64,000 nt of DNA from Ornithinimicrobium cryptoxanthini (GTDB lineage Bacteria; Actinomycetota; Actinomycetes; Actinomycetales; Dermatophilaceae): NCBI RefSeq assembly GCF_023923205.1, contig NZ_CP099490.1:992001-1056000 (forward strand), given 5' to 3'. The notes under the pieces are model-generated. The model had not been told where the DNA came from, did no database searches, and saw only the letters and a list, made by a program, of their open reading frames with translations. The position numbers were made by a program, and so were the translations under genes. Below, piece after piece: positions 51,083 through 61,005 of the stretch (positions are counted from its first letter, which is position 1; each line of letters opens with the position of its first letter).

Positions 51083-53265
51083 AGAGCATCCCCAAGTCCT
51101 TCGCCGGGTTCTCCCTCAACGGCGAGCAGACCCCGCGACCCGACCCCGCGGCATACGAGCGGGCCGTGGCCGACACCCAGCCCTGGGCCGCCCCCGAGGG
51201 CATCGACATCTTGCCCCTCTACACCGCCGACGACCTGGCCGGACTCGACGCCCTCGACACCTACCCCGGTCTCGCGCCCTACCTGCGCGGGCCCTACCCG
51301 GCGATGTATGCCACCCAGCCCTGGACCATCCGGCAGTACGCCGGTTTCTCCACCGCCGAGGAGTCCAACGCCTTCTACCGTCGCAACCTGGCCGCGGGCC
51401 AGAAGGGCCTCTCGGTCGCGTTCGACCTGGCCACCCACCGCGGCTACGACTCCGACCACCCGCGGGTGCGCGGCGACGTCGGCATGGCCGGTGTGGCGAT
51501 CGACTCGATCTATGACACCCGCACCCTCTTCGACGGCATCCCGCTGGACAAGATGAGCGTGTCGATGACGATGAACGGCGCGGTGCTGCCGGTGCTCGCG
51601 CTCTACATCGTCGCGGGCGAGGAGCAGGGGGTCAGCCCCGAGCAGCTGTCCGGGACCATCCAGAACGACATCCTCAAGGAGTTCATGGTCCGCAACACCT
51701 ACATCTATCCGCCGGCTCCCTCGATGCGGATCATCAGCGACATCTTCTCGTTCACCGCCGCCACGATGCCGCGCTTCAACTCGATCTCGATCTCCGGCTA
51801 CCACATCCAGGAGGCCGGGGCCACGAACGACCTGGAGCTGGCCTACACCCTGGCCGACGGGGTCGAATACATCCGCGCCGGCCTCGACGCCGGACTCGAC
51901 ATCGACGCCTTTGCCCCGCGGTTGAGCTTCTTCTGGGCGATCGGCATGAACTTCTTCATGGAGGTCGCCAAGATGCGTGCGGCCCGGGCGCTCTGGTCGC
52001 GCCTGGTCGCCGACTTCAACCCGAGCAACCCGAAGTCGCGCTCGCTGCGCACCCACTCCCAGACCTCCGGCTGGTCCCTGACGGCGCAGGACGTCTACAA
52101 CAACGTGCAGCGCACCGCGATCGAGGCGATGGCCGCCACCCAGGGGCACACGCAGAGCCTGCACACCAACGCCCTGGACGAGGCGATCGCGCTGCCGACC
52201 GACTTCTCCGCGCGGATCGCCCGCAACACCCAGCTGCTCATCCAGCAGGAGACCGGCACCACCAAGATCATCGACCCGTGGGGTGGTTCCTACTACGTCG
52301 AGCGGCTCACCCACGACCTGGCCGCGCGGGCCTGGAGCCACATCCAGGAGGTCGAGGCGGCCGGCGGCATGACCAAGGCCATCGAGGAGGGGCTGCCCAA
52401 GATGCGCATCGAGGAGGCGGCCGCGCGCACCCAGGCCAGGATCGACTCCGGCCAGCAGGCGGTCATCGGCGTCAACACCTACCAGGTGACCGACGAGGAG
52501 CCCTTCGAGGTGCTCAGGGTGGACAACAACGCGGTGTATGCCGCGCAGCTGGCCAAGCTGGAGAGGTTGCGTGCCGAGCGGGACCAGTCGGAGGTCGACT
52601 CGGCGCTGCACGCGCTGCGTGCGAGCGCCGAGCAGGGCGGTGGCAAGGACGGCTCGCTGGAGGGCAACCTGCTCGCGCTCTCGGTGGACGCGGCCCGGGC
52701 CAAGGCCACGGTGGGGGAGATCTCGCACGCGCTGGAGCAGGCCTATGGGCGGCACCGGGCCGTGATCCGTACGATCTCAGGGGTGTATCGCCAGGAGGCC
52801 GGCGGAGCCGGCAACGTCGAGCAGGTCGTGGCCGCGACCGAGCGGTTCGAGGCCGCCGAGGGCCGCCGTCCGCGCATCCTGGTCGCCAAGATGGGCCAGG
52901 ACGGGCACGACCGCGGGCAGAAGGTCATCGTCACCGCGTTCGCCGACATGGGCTTCGACGTCGACGTGGGCCCGCTGTTCTCCACGCCCGAGGAGGTTGC
53001 CCAGCAGGCCGTCGACGCCGACGTGCACGTGGTCGGGGTCTCGTCGCTGGCGGCCGGTCACCTGACACTGCTGCCGGCACTGCGCCAGGCGCTGGCCGAG
53101 CAGGGGCGGGAGGACATCATGGTCGTCATCGGCGGGGTCATCCCGCCCGACGACGTGGCCACGCTGCGGGAGATGGGTGCCGCGGACGTCTTCCTGCCGG
53201 GCACGGTCATCGCTGACAGCGCGCTGTCTCTGCTCGAGCGGCTGAACGCCAACCTCGGGCACTGA
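51079..53265 (+). CDS. mutB: Methylmalonyl-CoA mutase large (catalytic) subunit
   Basis: A 728-residue adenosylcobalamin-dependent mutase. Substrate-binding parts include [40 protein letters not shown] and [20 protein letters not shown]. The C-terminal B12 domain has [14 protein letters not shown] with the cobalt-ligating His610. Family length is about 730, so the gene is intact. With propionyl-CoA carboxylase subunits at 22-39 kb it completes the methylmalonyl pathway apart from the epimerase, which is not in this window. Confidence 0.97.
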   Translation: MKSIPKSFAGFSLNGEQTPRPDPAAYERAVADTQPWAAPEGIDILPLYTADDLAGLDALDTYPGLAPYLRGPYPAMYATQPWTIRQYAGFSTAEESNAFYRRNLAAGQKGLSVAFDLATHRGYDSDHPRVRGDVGMAGVAIDSIYDTRTLFDGIPLDKMSVSMTMNGAVLPVLALYIVAGEEQGVSPEQLSGTIQNDILKEFMVRNTYIYPPAPSMRIISDIFSFTAATMPRFNSISISGYHIQEAGATNDLELAYTLADGVEYIRAGLDAGLDIDAFAPRLSFFWAIGMNFFMEVAKMRAARALWSRLVADFNPSNPKSRSLRTHSQTSGWSLTAQDVYNNVQRTAIEAMAATQGHTQSLHTNALDEAIALPTDFSARIARNTQLLIQQETGTTKIIDPWGGSYYVERLTHDLAARAWSHIQEVEAAGGMTKAIEEGLPKMRIEEAAARTQARIDSGQQAVIGVNTYQVTDEEPFEVLRVDNNAVYAAQLAKLERLRAERDQSEVDSALHALRASAEQGGGKDGSLEGNLLALSVDAARAKATVGEISHALEQAYGRHRAVIRTISGVYRQEAGGAGNVEQVVAATERFEAAEGRRPRILVAKMGQDGHDRGQKVIVTAFADMGFDVDVGPLFSTPEEVAQQAVDADVHVVGVSSLAAGHLTLLPALRQALAEQGREDIMVVIGGVIPPDDVATLREMGAADVFLPGTVIADSALSLLERLNANLGH

Positions 53266-54272
53266 TGGCCATCGACCCGGCGGCGTTGGCCGAGGGAGTG
53301 CTGGCGGGCAACCGCACGGCGCTGGCCCGCGCCATCACGCTCGTGGAGTCCAGCCGCCCGGACCACCGCACCGCCGCCCGGGAGCTGCTCGCCGAGCTGG
53401 CCCCGCACGCCGGTGGAGCGGTGCGGGTCGGCATCTCAGGGGTGCCCGGGGTCGGCAAGTCGACCTTCATCGAGGCTCTCGGCATGTGGCTGATCGGGCA
53501 GGGCAAGCGGGTGGGTGTGCTGGCGGTCGACCCCTCCAGTGTGCGCACCGGAGGCTCGGTGCTGGGGGACAAGACCAGGATGGCGGACCTGTCGGCCAGC
53601 CCCTCGGCATACATCCGTCCCTCGCCAAGTGCGGGGACCCTGGGCGGTGTCGCCCGGGCCACCGCGCAGTCGATCACCGTGCTGGAGGCGGCCGGGTTCG
53701 ACGTCGTGCTGGTCGAGACCGTCGGGGTGGGGCAGTCCGAGGTGACGGTCGCGGGGATGGTCGACACCTTCCTGTTCCTGACCATCGCGCGCACCGGTGA
53801 CCAGCTGCAGGGCATCAAGAAGGGCATCCTGGAGCTGGCCGACGTGGTCGCGGTCAACAAGGCCGACGGGGACCGGGTGCGCGAGGCCGAGGTGACCGCC
53901 AAGGACCTAGCGAGCACGTTCCGGCTGGTCTATGCGGGCACGCAGTCGTGGGTGCCGCCGGTGCTGACGTGCTCGGCGGTCGAGGGGACCGGCATCGAGA
54001 AGGTCTGGCAGCGGGTGCTGCGGCACCGCGCCTTCCTCGGCGACCGGGGCCTGGCTGACAAGCGGGCCGACCAGCAGCTGGAGTTCACCTGGGCGCTGGT
54101 GCGGGCCGAGCTGGACGCCCGGCTGGCTGCGGATGCCGACGTGGCCAGGGTGCGCGGCGAGGTCCGGGAGCGGGTCATCGCCGGGGAGCTCACCGCGGTC
54201 GCTGCCGCCGACCTGATCCTGGCGGTCTTCGACCGGGCTGAACCCTCTCAACCGTCCGAACCGCCGCCGTGA
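53265..54272 (+). CDS. meaB: Methylmalonyl-CoA mutase-associated GTPase
   Basis: A 335-residue G3E GTPase that loads and protects the mutase cofactor. Walker A is GISGVPGVGKSTFIEAL (residues 57-73), followed by VLAVDPSSVRTGGSVLGDKT, the switch region FDVVLVETVGVGQSEV and the guanine-specificity motif AVNKADGD. The ATG overlaps the mutB stop by one base. The helical C-terminal dimerisation arm (RVRGEVRERVIAGELTAVAA) is present. Confidence 0.95.
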   Translation: MAIDPAALAEGVLAGNRTALARAITLVESSRPDHRTAARELLAELAPHAGGAVRVGISGVPGVGKSTFIEALGMWLIGQGKRVGVLAVDPSSVRTGGSVLGDKTRMADLSASPSAYIRPSPSAGTLGGVARATAQSITVLEAAGFDVVLVETVGVGQSEVTVAGMVDTFLFLTIARTGDQLQGIKKGILELADVVAVNKADGDRVREAEVTAKDLASTFRLVYAGTQSWVPPVLTCSAVEGTGIEKVWQRVLRHRAFLGDRGLADKRADQQLEFTWALVRAELDARLAADADVARVRGEVRERVIAGELTAVAAADLILAVFDRAEPSQPSEPPP

Positions 54273-54375
54273 AGGATCCGTTCACGTGCCACGGTCTTTC
54301 GCGGGGCAGTACGGGGACGCACACACGATCCTGGAGGGGAACTCGGTCGGCGGCGCACGATCGGGCTGCTCCGCC

Positions 54376-55032
54376 TCACCTTGAGCCCGGTGTGCCGAGC
54401 CCGGCCTCGCGCGCGGCGACGATGGCCTCGGCGCGGGTGGTGACACCGAGTTTGGTGAAGATCGTCGACACGTAGTTGCGCACGGTCTTGTCCGACAGGT
54501 ACAGCCGTCGGGCGATGTCCGGGTTGCCCATTCCCTCGGCGATCAGCGCGAGAACGTCCCGCTCCCGACCAGTCAGCGAGGGGAACGGGGTCGTCACGGA
54601 GGAGTCGGCGGTGAACAACGACCGGAGACGACGTGCCACACCTGCGGAGTAGACACCCTGTCCGGCGGAGACGGCCTCGAGCGTGCGGCCGATCTCGTCC
54701 AGGCCGGCACCCTTGAGCAGATATCCCAGTGCACCCGCCTGGACCGCGGCCAGGACGGCGTGGTCGTCGTCGACCATGGTGAGCACAAGCACCTTGGTGT
54801 CAGGCGCCTTGTCGATGATCCGACGAGTCGCCTCCACACCGCCGAGGCCGGGCATCTGCAGATCCATCAACACCAGGTCCGGGCGCAGTGCCAACACCAA
54901 CTCCACCGCGGCCGCACCGTCCGCAGCCTCAGCGACCACGTCGACATTCAGTTCGCCCAGCAGCGCGCGCAACCCCTGCCGGAACACCGGGTGGTCGTCG
55001 ACGATCACCACCGTCAACCCTGTGACGCTCAT
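54376..55032 (-). CDS. NarL/LuxR-family response regulator
   Basis: A 218-residue regulator. The receiver has the acidic pair in VIVDDHPVFRQGL, phosphoacceptor aspartate in LVLMDLQMPGLGG and the lysine in LGYLLKGAGLDE. The LuxR helix-turn-helix is LTGRERDVLALIAEGMGNPD then KTVRNYVSTIFTKLGVTTRA. The ATG overlaps the stop of the histidine kinase by four bases. A longer upstream frame lies wholly inside the kinase gene. A GGTGTCCC inverted repeat at 57877-57901 is a candidate target. Confidence 0.94.
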   Translation of the reverse strand: MSVTGLTVVIVDDHPVFRQGLRALLGELNVDVVAEAADGAAAVELVLALRPDLVLMDLQMPGLGGVEATRRIIDKAPDTKVLVLTMVDDDHAVLAAVQAGALGYLLKGAGLDEIGRTLEAVSAGQGVYSAGVARRLRSLFTADSSVTTPFPSLTGRERDVLALIAEGMGNPDIARRLYLSDKTVRNYVSTIFTKLGVTTRAEAIVAAREAGLGTPGSR

Positions 55033-57059
55033 CCATGGATCCTGGGCAGGTGGGCGATGATCGTCGTGCCCGTGCCGTGAGCTGCCCCCGACACCGTGCA
55101 CCATCCACCGAGTTCCTCGGCTCGCTCACACATCGAGGCGAGACCGACCCCGCGGGTTGCTTCCGCCGGAATGCCGCGGCCGTTGTCGCTGACTCGCACC
55201 GTGACTGCGTCGGGCTCGGCGCGCAGAAGCACCTCGACGGCCGATGCGCAAGCGTGCCGGACGGCGTTCGTGAGCGCCTCCTGGGTGATCCGGTAGGCCG
55301 CCACCTCAACCGCCGCGGACAGGTCCGTGAGACAGCCTTCAGAGCGGATGCTCACTTGTGGCCCGCCGTGGAATGTTGCGGGGCCGGAGGATCTGAGCGC
55401 CCCGAGCAACCCCAGGTCGTCGAGGACCGGCGGTCGCAACCCGGACACCAGTCGGCGCACGTCGTCCACTGCGGTCCGTGCCTGATCGGCGATGTTCTTG
55501 GCCAGATCCGCGGCCAGTTCATGGTCGCCGCGCTGCAAGGTCAAGCGCACGGCGTCTGCACCCATGACGACTCCGGCGAGCTGCGGTCCGAGCCCGTCGT
55601 GCAGGTCACGACGAAGCCGGCGACGTTCCTCCTCCCGCGAGTCGACGAGGCCGCGGCGAGACGCCTCGAGGTCACCGGAGAGCCGCAGGGCGTAGGCGGC
55701 GGAGGCCAGCGGGCCCGCGAGGGCAGTCAGGACATGAAGATCGGCCTGGTCGAGCCCGACGTCCCGGCGGGCCGGACGCGAGGCCACCGTCAGGGTGCCG
55801 ACCTGTTCGCCGTGCAGCTGCAGCGGGATATCCCCGAGCTGGGTGTCGAGCGCGCCGGACTCTGTGCGGTATTCGGTGCCGTCTGGCATCGGCACGACAA
55901 CCGCGGCACCGGGCAGTCGCAGCCCCTCCTGGACGGTCCGGATGGCCTCGGCCATGGCTTGCCGGGGCGAGTCTGCTTCGCGGAGGGTCCGATCCACGTC
56001 GCGGAGCAGCCCAAAGGGGTCGCCACGGCGTCCATGGAAGAGTCGATCGACGGCGCGCTGCACCCTCACCCTGGCCGGGTGGAAGGCCAGCGCGATCGCG
56101 AACACCGCCACGAGCGGCACCATGCCCTGGGAGGTCCCGACCAGCGCGCCGACCCAGGCGACCAATGCGACGTACACCAGTGCCGCGCCGCCCAGCAGTA
56201 CCCCGGTCACGACGGTCCGGTTCACCACGAAGTCAAGGTCGTACAGCCGGTAGCGCAGCGTCGCCATGGCGAGGCCGGCCGGGATGAAGAGCACCGCGAG
56301 GTTGACCGCCCAGGAAGGCCCGAAGTTCGCCACCAGGACGGTGAGCACCACGGCGTAGCCGCACCAGCCGATCTGACGGCGCTCCGTGCCGTCGGCTCGG
56401 ACGAATCGGACCACGACGGAGAGTGCCGAGAGCACGAGCAGCACCACGAGCACAGGGTCCAGGGCGCCAACGAGCCCGCCCCGGAGGGTGGAGAAGGTTG
56501 AGGCTCCCAGAGGATTCTCCACGCCGCTGAAGATGCCCAGCGGTCCGGGCGTTGTCGCGAACTCAACGACCACGAGCGCACCGAACAGCACTGTGGCACC
56601 GAGCAGCGGCCACCACGCTCGCGAGAGTGGCCGCCCTTCGGGGACGAGCTGGGGCAACACGGTGGACACGACGAGCCAGACGGGCAGCCAGGCCCAGTTT
56701 GTGAGCCAGGCGGTGAACAGGGCCAGTGAACCCGCGTCCGGGGGCAGAGGCGCACTCTCGACTCCGTCCAACACCCACGCGGTGTAGGAGACCGAGGCGA
56801 CGTAGGCCGCCGAGACGATGCCGGTGCCCAGTAGCAGCCAACCCATCGTGCGTCCCCGAGGCTGATGCACAAGCAACGCACCCGTGGCGGAGAACGTGAC
56901 CGCGACCACGACCTCGGGTGACTCGAACAGGTAGCGAAGGTATGGCAGATCACTGAGCAGCGGCAGCGCGATCGCCATCGAGGCGAGACCGATCGCCACC
57001 ACAGCCAGGGTCCGAGCCGCCCACTGGGCGACCCGGTCCAGTGCCCGCACCGGTTGCAC
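55029..57059 (-). CDS. NarL-type membrane sensor histidine kinase
   Basis: A 676-residue kinase with about eight to ten N-terminal spans (residues 10-340, e.g. TLAVVAIGLASMAIALPLLS, LAVLFIPAGLAMATLRYRLY), a GAF-like region (GEQVGTLTVASRPARRDVGL) and a HisKA_3 domain with the phosphoacceptor in RRLRRDLHDGLGPQLAGVVM. The HATPase domain shows EALTNAVRHACASAVEV and VSDNGRGIP. GTG 57059 is chosen because TACGGT ends six bases upstream; GTG 57065 and GTG 57107, the latter overlapping the preceding gene, are alternatives. Confidence 0.9.
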   Translation of the reverse strand: MQPVRALDRVAQWAARTLAVVAIGLASMAIALPLLSDLPYLRYLFESPEVVVAVTFSATGALLVHQPRGRTMGWLLLGTGIVSAAYVASVSYTAWVLDGVESAPLPPDAGSLALFTAWLTNWAWLPVWLVVSTVLPQLVPEGRPLSRAWWPLLGATVLFGALVVVEFATTPGPLGIFSGVENPLGASTFSTLRGGLVGALDPVLVVLLVLSALSVVVRFVRADGTERRQIGWCGYAVVLTVLVANFGPSWAVNLAVLFIPAGLAMATLRYRLYDLDFVVNRTVVTGVLLGGAALVYVALVAWVGALVGTSQGMVPLVAVFAIALAFHPARVRVQRAVDRLFHGRRGDPFGLLRDVDRTLREADSPRQAMAEAIRTVQEGLRLPGAAVVVPMPDGTEYRTESGALDTQLGDIPLQLHGEQVGTLTVASRPARRDVGLDQADLHVLTALAGPLASAAYALRLSGDLEASRRGLVDSREEERRRLRRDLHDGLGPQLAGVVMGADAVRLTLQRGDHELAADLAKNIADQARTAVDDVRRLVSGLRPPVLDDLGLLGALRSSGPATFHGGPQVSIRSEGCLTDLSAAVEVAAYRITQEALTNAVRHACASAVEVLLRAEPDAVTVRVSDNGRGIPAEATRGVGLASMCERAEELGGWCTVSGAAHGTGTTIIAHLPRIHG

Positions 57060-57065
57060 CTTCAC

Positions 57066-57071
57066 ACCGTA
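57066..57071 (-). promoter_or_regulatory. -10 element of the NarL-type two-component operon
   Basis: TACGGT ends six bases before GTG 57059. The kinase gene may also be read through from the membrane protein gene upstream. Confidence 0.5.
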
Positions 57072-57091
57072 GGGGCAGGCGGCAGTCTGTG

Positions 57092-57793
57092 TCAGTCCTT
57101 CCACCACGCCACGCCGCGACCCCGGAGAATGTGAACCGCGAGTCCCACCGCGCCGGCCAGGTAGAGCCAGTGCGGGTCGACCGGCCCGACTGAGCCGATG
57201 CTGAAGTCGAGCAGGATGAACCCGAGCCAGCAGGCCGGGATCCAGCGTGGCACAGCGCCTGTCATCAGCATGCCGATGGTGAGCACCAGCATCCCGAGCG
57301 CCGCGCCGACGAAGAAGGGTTGGCCGAACACGACGTTGAGGAGCGTGTCGTCATACACCTCGTTGCTGAGGAACCCAGCTGCTGGTGCCTCCTTCTGGGC
57401 GAGCGCTGCACGCCCGATGAGGTCCAGCGTGTGCGTGCCGAGGAAGCCCCACATCCCGATGACCAGCAGGCTCCCGGCAGCCCATGCCGTTCGACGCGCC
57501 TTGCGGTGCAGCAGGCGGGCGGCCGCGACGAAGCCGAGCGCCATGAATGGCACGGCAAGCGTGCCCACCAGCAGGAGCGCGGTGATCAGGACGGGGTGGT
57601 CTGCGTAGAGCTGGATCTGGTCGGCAGCCGCGTCGGGCCGGTTGCCGACGAACTGTCCGAGCACCGGCTCGAGAGTGTTGCCGGCCGCGCCGATGACCAG
57701 CGCCACCGCAGCGAAGCGGTGGCCGAACGGCATTGTGGCACGGCGCGAGGAGTCGGTGGCCGCCACCGGGGCGGCTACAGCGGTCGTGGTCAT
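57092..57793 (-). CDS. Six-span membrane protein of unknown function, linked to the two-component system
   Basis: A 233-residue membrane protein with spans near FAAVALVIGAAGNTLEPVLG, LITALLLVGTLAVPFMALGF, AAGSLLVIGMWGFLGTHTLD, FFVGAALGMLVLTIGMLMTG, WIPACWLGFILLDFSIG and LYLAGAVGLAVHIL. It resembles uncharacterised actinobacterial proteins of the DUF4386-like kind. Unlike most genes here it has a strong Shine-Dalgarno sequence (CAGGAGG, four bases before the ATG), so its mRNA has a leader. It may sense with the kinase or be the target of the response regulator. Confidence 0.75.
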   Translation of the reverse strand: MTTTAVAAPVAATDSSRRATMPFGHRFAAVALVIGAAGNTLEPVLGQFVGNRPDAAADQIQLYADHPVLITALLLVGTLAVPFMALGFVAAARLLHRKARRTAWAAGSLLVIGMWGFLGTHTLDLIGRAALAQKEAPAAGFLSNEVYDDTLLNVVFGQPFFVGAALGMLVLTIGMLMTGAVPRWIPACWLGFILLDFSIGSVGPVDPHWLYLAGAVGLAVHILRGRGVAWWKD

Positions 57794-57856
57794 GGTGCCT
57801 CCTGAATCCAGTCGACGGACCTGCCCGTCGGAGTTCCTCCACACTCTTCGCACCGA

Positions 57857-57916
57857 TGTCCCGGGCGCAGGTGAGCGGTGTCCCGACCTTCTTGGGACAC
57901 CTCCTGGTGCGGGACA
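57857..57916. promoter_or_regulatory. Nested inverted repeats, candidate response-regulator operator
   Basis: A perfect repeat GGTGTCCC-N9-GGGACACC spans 57877-57901. Outer half-sites TGTCCC (57857-57862) and GGGACA (57911-57916) flank it. It lies 84 bp upstream of the membrane protein gene and about 30 bp upstream of the leuS leader promoter. Inverted repeats of this form are typical for LuxR/NarL-type regulators. Confidence 0.6.
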
Positions 57917-57932
57917 GCGGACCCACCTGCGC

Positions 57933-57938
57933 TAATGT
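57933..57938 (+). promoter_or_regulatory. -10 element of the leuS leader transcript
   Basis: TAATGT ends six bases before the ATG of the leader peptide, so that peptide would begin at the 5' end of the mRNA. Confidence 0.65.
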
Positions 57939-57944
57939 GGATCC

Positions 57945-57980
57945 ATGCGCTGCACGCTCCTTCTTATGCAGCCGCGCTGA
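57945..57980 (+). CDS. leuS leader peptide with three consecutive Leu codons
   Basis: An 11-codon frame MRCTLLLMQPR followed by TGA. Codons 5-7 are CTC CTT CTT; CTT is unusual in this GC-rich genome, so translation would be sensitive to charged leucine tRNA. The Leu codons lie in the loop of a possible hairpin (GCTGCA 57949-57954 with TGCAGC 57967-57972). A terminator follows before leuS. This is the layout of ribosome-mediated attenuation. Confidence 0.7.
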   Translation: MRCTLLLMQPR

Positions 57981-58002
57981 GCACGACATGAGCCGGCGCG
58001 GC
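57971..58002 (+). promoter_or_regulatory. Possible competing hairpin in the leuS leader
   Basis: GCCGCGC (57971-57977) pairs perfectly with GCGCGGC (57996-58002). Its first arm overlaps the 3' arm of the hairpin that encloses the Leu codons, so the two cannot form together. Ribosome stalling on the Leu codons would favour this one. How it would act on the terminator just after it is not clear from pairing alone. Confidence 0.45.
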
Positions 58003-58005
58003 TGA

Positions 58006-58030
58006 CCCCTCCTGGGCGAGGGGCTTTTTT
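58006..58030 (+). terminator. Intrinsic terminator in the leuS leader
   Basis: CCCCTC (58006-58011) and GAGGGG (58018-58023) form a six-pair stem with a six-base loop, followed after one C by six T residues. It lies 36 bp upstream of the leuS start and would stop transcription before the gene unless relieved. Confidence 0.8.
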
Positions 58031-58066
58031 GTGTCACGACGCAGCAGCAACGACTTCGAGGACGAG

Positions 58067-60952
58067 ATGACTGACAGCACGGGCGACACGCAGGCCGGCA
58101 ACAGCACGAGCGAGACGCCGCACCGCTACACCGCGGAGCTGGCCAACCAGATCGAGGACGCCTGGCAGGACCGCTGGGAGGCGGAGGGCACCTTCCACTC
58201 CGCCAACCCCGCCGGCCCCTGGGCGGAGCCGGACGACCCTCGTCTCCAGCGTGGCCACGTGATGGTGATGGACATGTTCCCCTACCCCTCGGGCGCCGGG
58301 CTGCACGTCGGCCACCCGCTGGGCTTCATCGCCACCGACGTCTTCAGCCGCTACCAGCGCACCACCGGCCGCAACGTGCTGCACACCATGGGTTTCGACG
58401 CCTTCGGCCTGCCCGCCGAGCAGTATGCCGTGCAGACCGGTCAGCACCCCCGCACCACCACCGAGGCCAACATGGTCACCTATCGCCGCCAGCTGCGGGC
58501 GCTGGGTATGGGGCATGAGCAGCGGCGGTCGATCGAGACCATCGACCCCGACTTCTATCGCTGGACCCAGTGGATCTTCCTGCAGATCTTCAACAGCTGG
58601 TATGACGAGTCGGCCGTCCGCGCGGACGGCCAGCTGGGCGCCGCGCGCCCGATCACCTCCTTGGTCGAGCAGTATGCCGGGGGTCACCGACAGACCCCGT
58701 CCGGTCAGCCGTGGGAGCAGCTGACCCCGACCGAGCGCGAGCAGGTCCTGGCGCAGCACCGGTTGGCCTATGTCTCCTCCGCGCCGGTCAACTGGTGCCC
58801 GGGGCTGGGCACGGTGCTGTCCAATGAGGAGGTCACCAACGAGGGCCGGTCCGAGCGTGGTGACTTTCCCGTCTTCAAGCGCAACCTGAGCCAGTGGAAG
58901 ATGCGGATCACCGCCTATGCCGACCGGCTGATCGACGACCTGGACCGGCTGGACTGGCCGGAGAAGATCAAGATCCAGCAGCGCAACTGGATCGGCCGCA
59001 GCCAGGGTGCCAACGTCTCGTTCCCGGTAGTCGGCCACGACGAGCAGATCACCGTCTTCACCACCCGCCCGGACACGATCTTCGGCGCCACGTTCATGGT
59101 GCTCGCGCCCGAGCACCCGCTGCTGGAGCACATCGTCCCGCAGTCCCACAAGGGTGACGTTGCGACCTACCGCCGCCAGGCCTCGACCAAGTCCGACCTG
59201 GAGCGGCAGGCCGACACCAAGGCCAAGACCGGCGTCTTCACCGGCGCGCACGCGATCAACCCGGCCACCGGTGAGTCCATCCAGGTCTGGGTCGCCGACT
59301 ACGTGCTGATGGGCTACGGCACCGGCGCGATCATGGCCGTCCCCGGACAGGACGAGCGGGACTGGGCGTTCGCCACGGCATACGACCTGCCGATCATCCG
59401 TACCGTGGCGCCGACGCAGGGGCACCCCGAGGACGAGGCCTTCACCGGCGAGGGTCCGGCGATCAACTCCGCCAACGAGGAGATCGACCTGAACGGCCTG
59501 CCGGTGGACGAGGCCAAGGCCGCGATCATCGAGTGGCTGGCGGACCGGGGCCTGGGCGAGGGGACCATCACCTACCGCCTGCGCGACTGGCTGTTTAGCC
59601 GGCAGCGATACTGGGGTGAGCCGTTCCCGATCGTCTGGGACGAGCACGGCGTCGCGCACGCGCTGCCTGACGACCAGCTGCCGCTGACGCTGCCGGACGT
59701 GCCGGACTACAGCCCGCGCACCTTCGACCCGCAGGACGCCGAGTCCATGCCGGAGGCGCCGCTGGCGCGCGCCACCGAGTGGGTCGAGGTCGAGCTGGAC
59801 CTGGGTGACGGGCCGAAGCCCTATCGCCGCGACACCAACACGATGCCCAACTGGGCCGGGTCGTGCTGGTATCACCTGCGCTACCAGGACCCGGAGAACA
59901 AGGAGGCCCCGGTCGACCCGGCCGTCGAGGCCTACTGGATCGGCCCGCGCGAGCAGCCGGTGGCCGGTGCCCCTGCGGGGTCCCGCGACCCCGGTGGCGT
60001 CGACCTCTACATCGGCGGTGCCGAGCACGCCGTGCTGCACCTGCTCTACTCCCGCTTCTGGCACAAGGCACTGCACGACCTGGGTTATGTCAGCAGTGAG
60101 GAGCCGTTCCGTCGGCTGATCAACCAGGGCATGGTCGAGGCCTACGTCTATCGCGACAGTCGGGGCCAGCCGGTCCCGGCCGCGGAGGTCGAGGAGACCC
60201 TCGGGGAGAGCGGCGACCCGGCATACACCTGGCAGGGCCAGCCGGTGACCAAGGAGCACGGCAAGATGGGCAAGTCCCTGAAGAACGTCGTGACCCCCGA
60301 CGAGATGCGCGCGCAGTATGGCTCGGACACCTTCCGCGTCTATGAGATGTCGATGGGGCCGCTGGAGCAGTACAGGCCCTGGGAGACCCGTGCCGTCGTC
60401 GGGAGCCAGCGGTTCCTGCAACGCCTGTGGCGCAACGTCATTGACGAGGAGACCGGTGCGGTCACGGTCTCCGATGACGCGTTGGACGAGGCGACCGCCC
60501 GCTTCCTGGCGCGCACCGCAGACGGGGTCAGGACCGACTTCGAGCACCTGCGCGTCAACACCGCAGTGGCCAAGATGATCGAGTTCAACAACCACCTGAC
60601 CAAGCTGGACCGGGTGCCGCGCGTGGCGGTCCAACCGCTGGTCCAGATGGTGGCCCCGGTCGCGCCGCACATCGCCGAGGAGCTGTGGTCGCGCCTGGGT
60701 CACCGCGAGTCGCTGGCCTACGAGCCGTTCCCCGAGGCGGACCCGGCACTGCTGGTCGAGGAGACCGTGACCTGCGTCGTGCAGGTCAAGGGCAAGGTCC
60801 GTGATCGCCTCGAGGTCGCTCCCGACATCTCCGAGGACGCGCTGCGCGAGCTGGCGCTGGGCTCCGCGCGGATCCGCGAGCTGATCGGCGACGGAGAGCT
60901 GCGCACGGTGATCGTGCGGGCGCCCAAGCTGGTCAACATCGTGCCCGCCTGA
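58067..60952 (+). CDS. leuS: Leucyl-tRNA synthetase
   Basis: A 961-residue class I synthetase. The HIGH-like motif is [16 protein letters not shown], the editing domain has [20 protein letters not shown] and the KMSKS loop reads [11 protein letters not shown] near residue 735. A C-terminal anticodon-binding domain follows ([28 protein letters not shown]). ATG 58067 is chosen because GAGG lies five bases upstream; an in-frame GTG at 58031 directly follows the terminator and is less likely. Expression is probably controlled by the leader peptide and terminator upstream. Confidence 0.97.
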   Translation: MTDSTGDTQAGNSTSETPHRYTAELANQIEDAWQDRWEAEGTFHSANPAGPWAEPDDPRLQRGHVMVMDMFPYPSGAGLHVGHPLGFIATDVFSRYQRTTGRNVLHTMGFDAFGLPAEQYAVQTGQHPRTTTEANMVTYRRQLRALGMGHEQRRSIETIDPDFYRWTQWIFLQIFNSWYDESAVRADGQLGAARPITSLVEQYAGGHRQTPSGQPWEQLTPTEREQVLAQHRLAYVSSAPVNWCPGLGTVLSNEEVTNEGRSERGDFPVFKRNLSQWKMRITAYADRLIDDLDRLDWPEKIKIQQRNWIGRSQGANVSFPVVGHDEQITVFTTRPDTIFGATFMVLAPEHPLLEHIVPQSHKGDVATYRRQASTKSDLERQADTKAKTGVFTGAHAINPATGESIQVWVADYVLMGYGTGAIMAVPGQDERDWAFATAYDLPIIRTVAPTQGHPEDEAFTGEGPAINSANEEIDLNGLPVDEAKAAIIEWLADRGLGEGTITYRLRDWLFSRQRYWGEPFPIVWDEHGVAHALPDDQLPLTLPDVPDYSPRTFDPQDAESMPEAPLARATEWVEVELDLGDGPKPYRRDTNTMPNWAGSCWYHLRYQDPENKEAPVDPAVEAYWIGPREQPVAGAPAGSRDPGGVDLYIGGAEHAVLHLLYSRFWHKALHDLGYVSSEEPFRRLINQGMVEAYVYRDSRGQPVPAAEVEETLGESGDPAYTWQGQPVTKEHGKMGKSLKNVVTPDEMRAQYGSDTFRVYEMSMGPLEQYRPWETRAVVGSQRFLQRLWRNVIDEETGAVTVSDDALDEATARFLARTADGVRTDFEHLRVNTAVAKMIEFNNHLTKLDRVPRVAVQPLVQMVAPVAPHIAEELWSRLGHRESLAYEPFPEADPALLVEETVTCVVQVKGKVRDRLEVAPDISEDALRELALGSARIRELIGDGELRTVIVRAPKLVNIVPA

Positions 60953-61005
60953 GCCGATCGCCCGGCCGTCCCGGCCCCCCGCCCTAGACCTGAGAGACTG
61001 CTGTC

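Noticed and set aside
57939..58066. T-box riboswitch upstream of leuS
   Set aside because: The leader is too short and lacks the conserved T-box bulge; the coding leader peptide explains the Leu codons and terminator better.
58034..60703. An 889-codon open frame antisense to leuS
   Set aside because: Long antisense frames are expected opposite GC-rich coding sequence; leuS has clear motifs and the antisense product looks like biased composition.
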